In this document: in pieces, positions 5,017 through 5,654 of the stretch | How the letters are laid out: every line of letters starts with the position of its first letter | Numbering within the stretch: position 1 is the stretch's first letter | Source of the DNA: JAGZEG01 sp963930185 | GTDB taxonomy: Bacteria > Actinomycetota > Coriobacteriia > Coriobacteriales > UMGS124 | Direction of reading: 5' to 3' | NCBI GenBank assembly: GCA_963930185.1 | Contig: CAWVLT010000010.1 | Span: forward strand, 1-5,654 | DNA length: 5,654 bases | The notes under the pieces: model-generated | What the model was told of the DNA's origin: nothing | What the model saw: the letters and a program-made list of their open reading frames with translations, nothing else | The model's database searches: none | Translations under genes and position numbers: made by a program

Positions 5017-5654
5017 ATGAACTCGGACAAGCGCACGCAGCACGCCACGACACGGACCGGGCGCCCGGGCCGACCCGACGTCTCGCGCCGCGGGGCCATC
5101 AGGCTCGCGGCCGCGGGCGGCGCAGGCGCCATGGGCGGTCTCGCCGCGCTGGCCAGCCTGGGCTGCTCCCCCCACGGCTCCGACGGCCAGGCGGGCTCGC
5201 CGGGCGAGGCGGGGTCCTGGCAAGGCGCCGCGACGGCCCCCGACGCCCTTCCCATCGTCGCGGAGCCCATCACGCAGACGCCCGCCTCCCGCGCCCGCGA
5301 GCTCATGGCGAACATGACGCTGGAGCAGAAGGTCTGGCAGCTGTTCGTGGTGACGCCCGAGGACCTCACCGGCTACGATCTGGTCACCCAGGCGGGCGAC
5401 GCCACCAGGCAGGCCCTGCTCGAGCAGCCGGTGGGCGGCATCGCGTACTTCGGGCAGAACGTCATCGACCCCGAGCAGACGGCGGCGATGCTCGCCAGCA
5501 CGCAGGCCTACGCGCGCGAGATCAGCGGCGTGCCCGTCTTTTTGTGCGTCGACGAGGAGGGAGGGACCGTCAGCCGCGTGGCGCGAAACGACGCCTTCGG
5601 CGTGACCGACCCCGGCAACATGTGCGACGTCGGCGCGACGGGCGACCCCCAGCA
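5017..5654 (+). CDS. Exported family 3 glycoside hydrolase, NagZ-like (3' partial)
   Basis: The first 212 codons of a secreted glycoside hydrolase family 3 protein; the rest is beyond the window. The N-terminus carries a twin-arginine motif, SRRGAIRL (23-30), followed by an Ala/Gly-rich hydrophobic stretch (31-49) and Cys50. This suggests Tat export and perhaps lipid anchoring, although ASLGC is an imperfect lipobox because Leu is at -2 rather than -3. A Gly/Ser/Ala-rich spacer leads to the catalytic barrel: MTLEQKVWQLF (100-110), VGGIAYFGQN (139-148) and CVDEEGGTVSRVARNDAFGV, with Asp179-Glu-Glu-Gly-Gly. The last motif is characteristic of the beta-N-acetylhexosaminidase branch, so action on N-acetylglucosamine-containing glycans such as peptidoglycan fragments is likely. 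The KHFPGHG motif and the catalytic Asp-His residues would be downstream. The 135-base gap and strong ribosome binding site suggest a separate unit flanking the polysaccharide operon. Confidence 0.88.
   Translation, partial: MNSDKRTQHATTRTGRPGRPDVSRRGAIRLAAAGGAGAMGGLAALASLGCSPHGSDGQAGSPGEAGSWQGAATAPDALPIVAEPITQTPASRARELMANMTLEQKVWQLFVVTPEDLTGYDLVTQAGDATRQALLEQPVGGIAYFGQNVIDPEQTAAMLASTQAYAREISGVPVFLCVDEEGGTVSRVARNDAFGVTDPGNMCDVGATGDPQ

Overview
This is a very GC-rich window with G/C at most third codon positions. All genes lie on the + strand and several are joined by ATGA stop/start overlaps. Codon use, the GGAGG-type ribosome binding sites and the gene families fit a high-GC Gram-positive. 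I favour an actinobacterium of the Coriobacteriia type (Olsenella/Atopobium/Collinsella relatives), by inference only. The window looks like the distal end of a surface-polysaccharide (capsule or exopolysaccharide) locus.

Layout. Bases 1-86 look like the right end of an insertion sequence of the ISL3 type: the tail of a probable transposase frame, then a terminal repeat that reads GGCTCTTCC on the minus strand. Directly after it comes a family 2 glycosyltransferase (to 1213) that lacks its first beta strand, as if the element had jumped into its 5' end. An intact second family 2 glycosyltransferase (1210-2238), a polysaccharide pyruvyl transferase (2261-3394) and an FrhB-like iron-sulfur protein (3391-4881) follow as one tightly packed operon. 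After a 135-base gap, an exported family 3 glycoside hydrolase begins at 5017 and runs off the end.

How the genes work together. The two glycosyltransferases would add sugars to a lipid-linked repeat unit. The pyruvyl transferase would place a pyruvate ketal on one of those sugars, making the polymer acidic. FrhB-like proteins are common companions of pyruvyl transferases in such loci, but their reaction is not settled. The hydrolase has its own ribosome binding site and is probably a separate cell-envelope gene flanking the locus.

The most unusual observation is the FrhB-like protein. Its three modules are all present and in one frame, but in reversed order. The usual order is ferredoxin, FrhB N-domain, FrhB C-domain; here it is C-domain, N-domain, ferredoxin. 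The second is the IS/glycosyltransferase junction, where the element appears to have removed the native start and may supply a new one.
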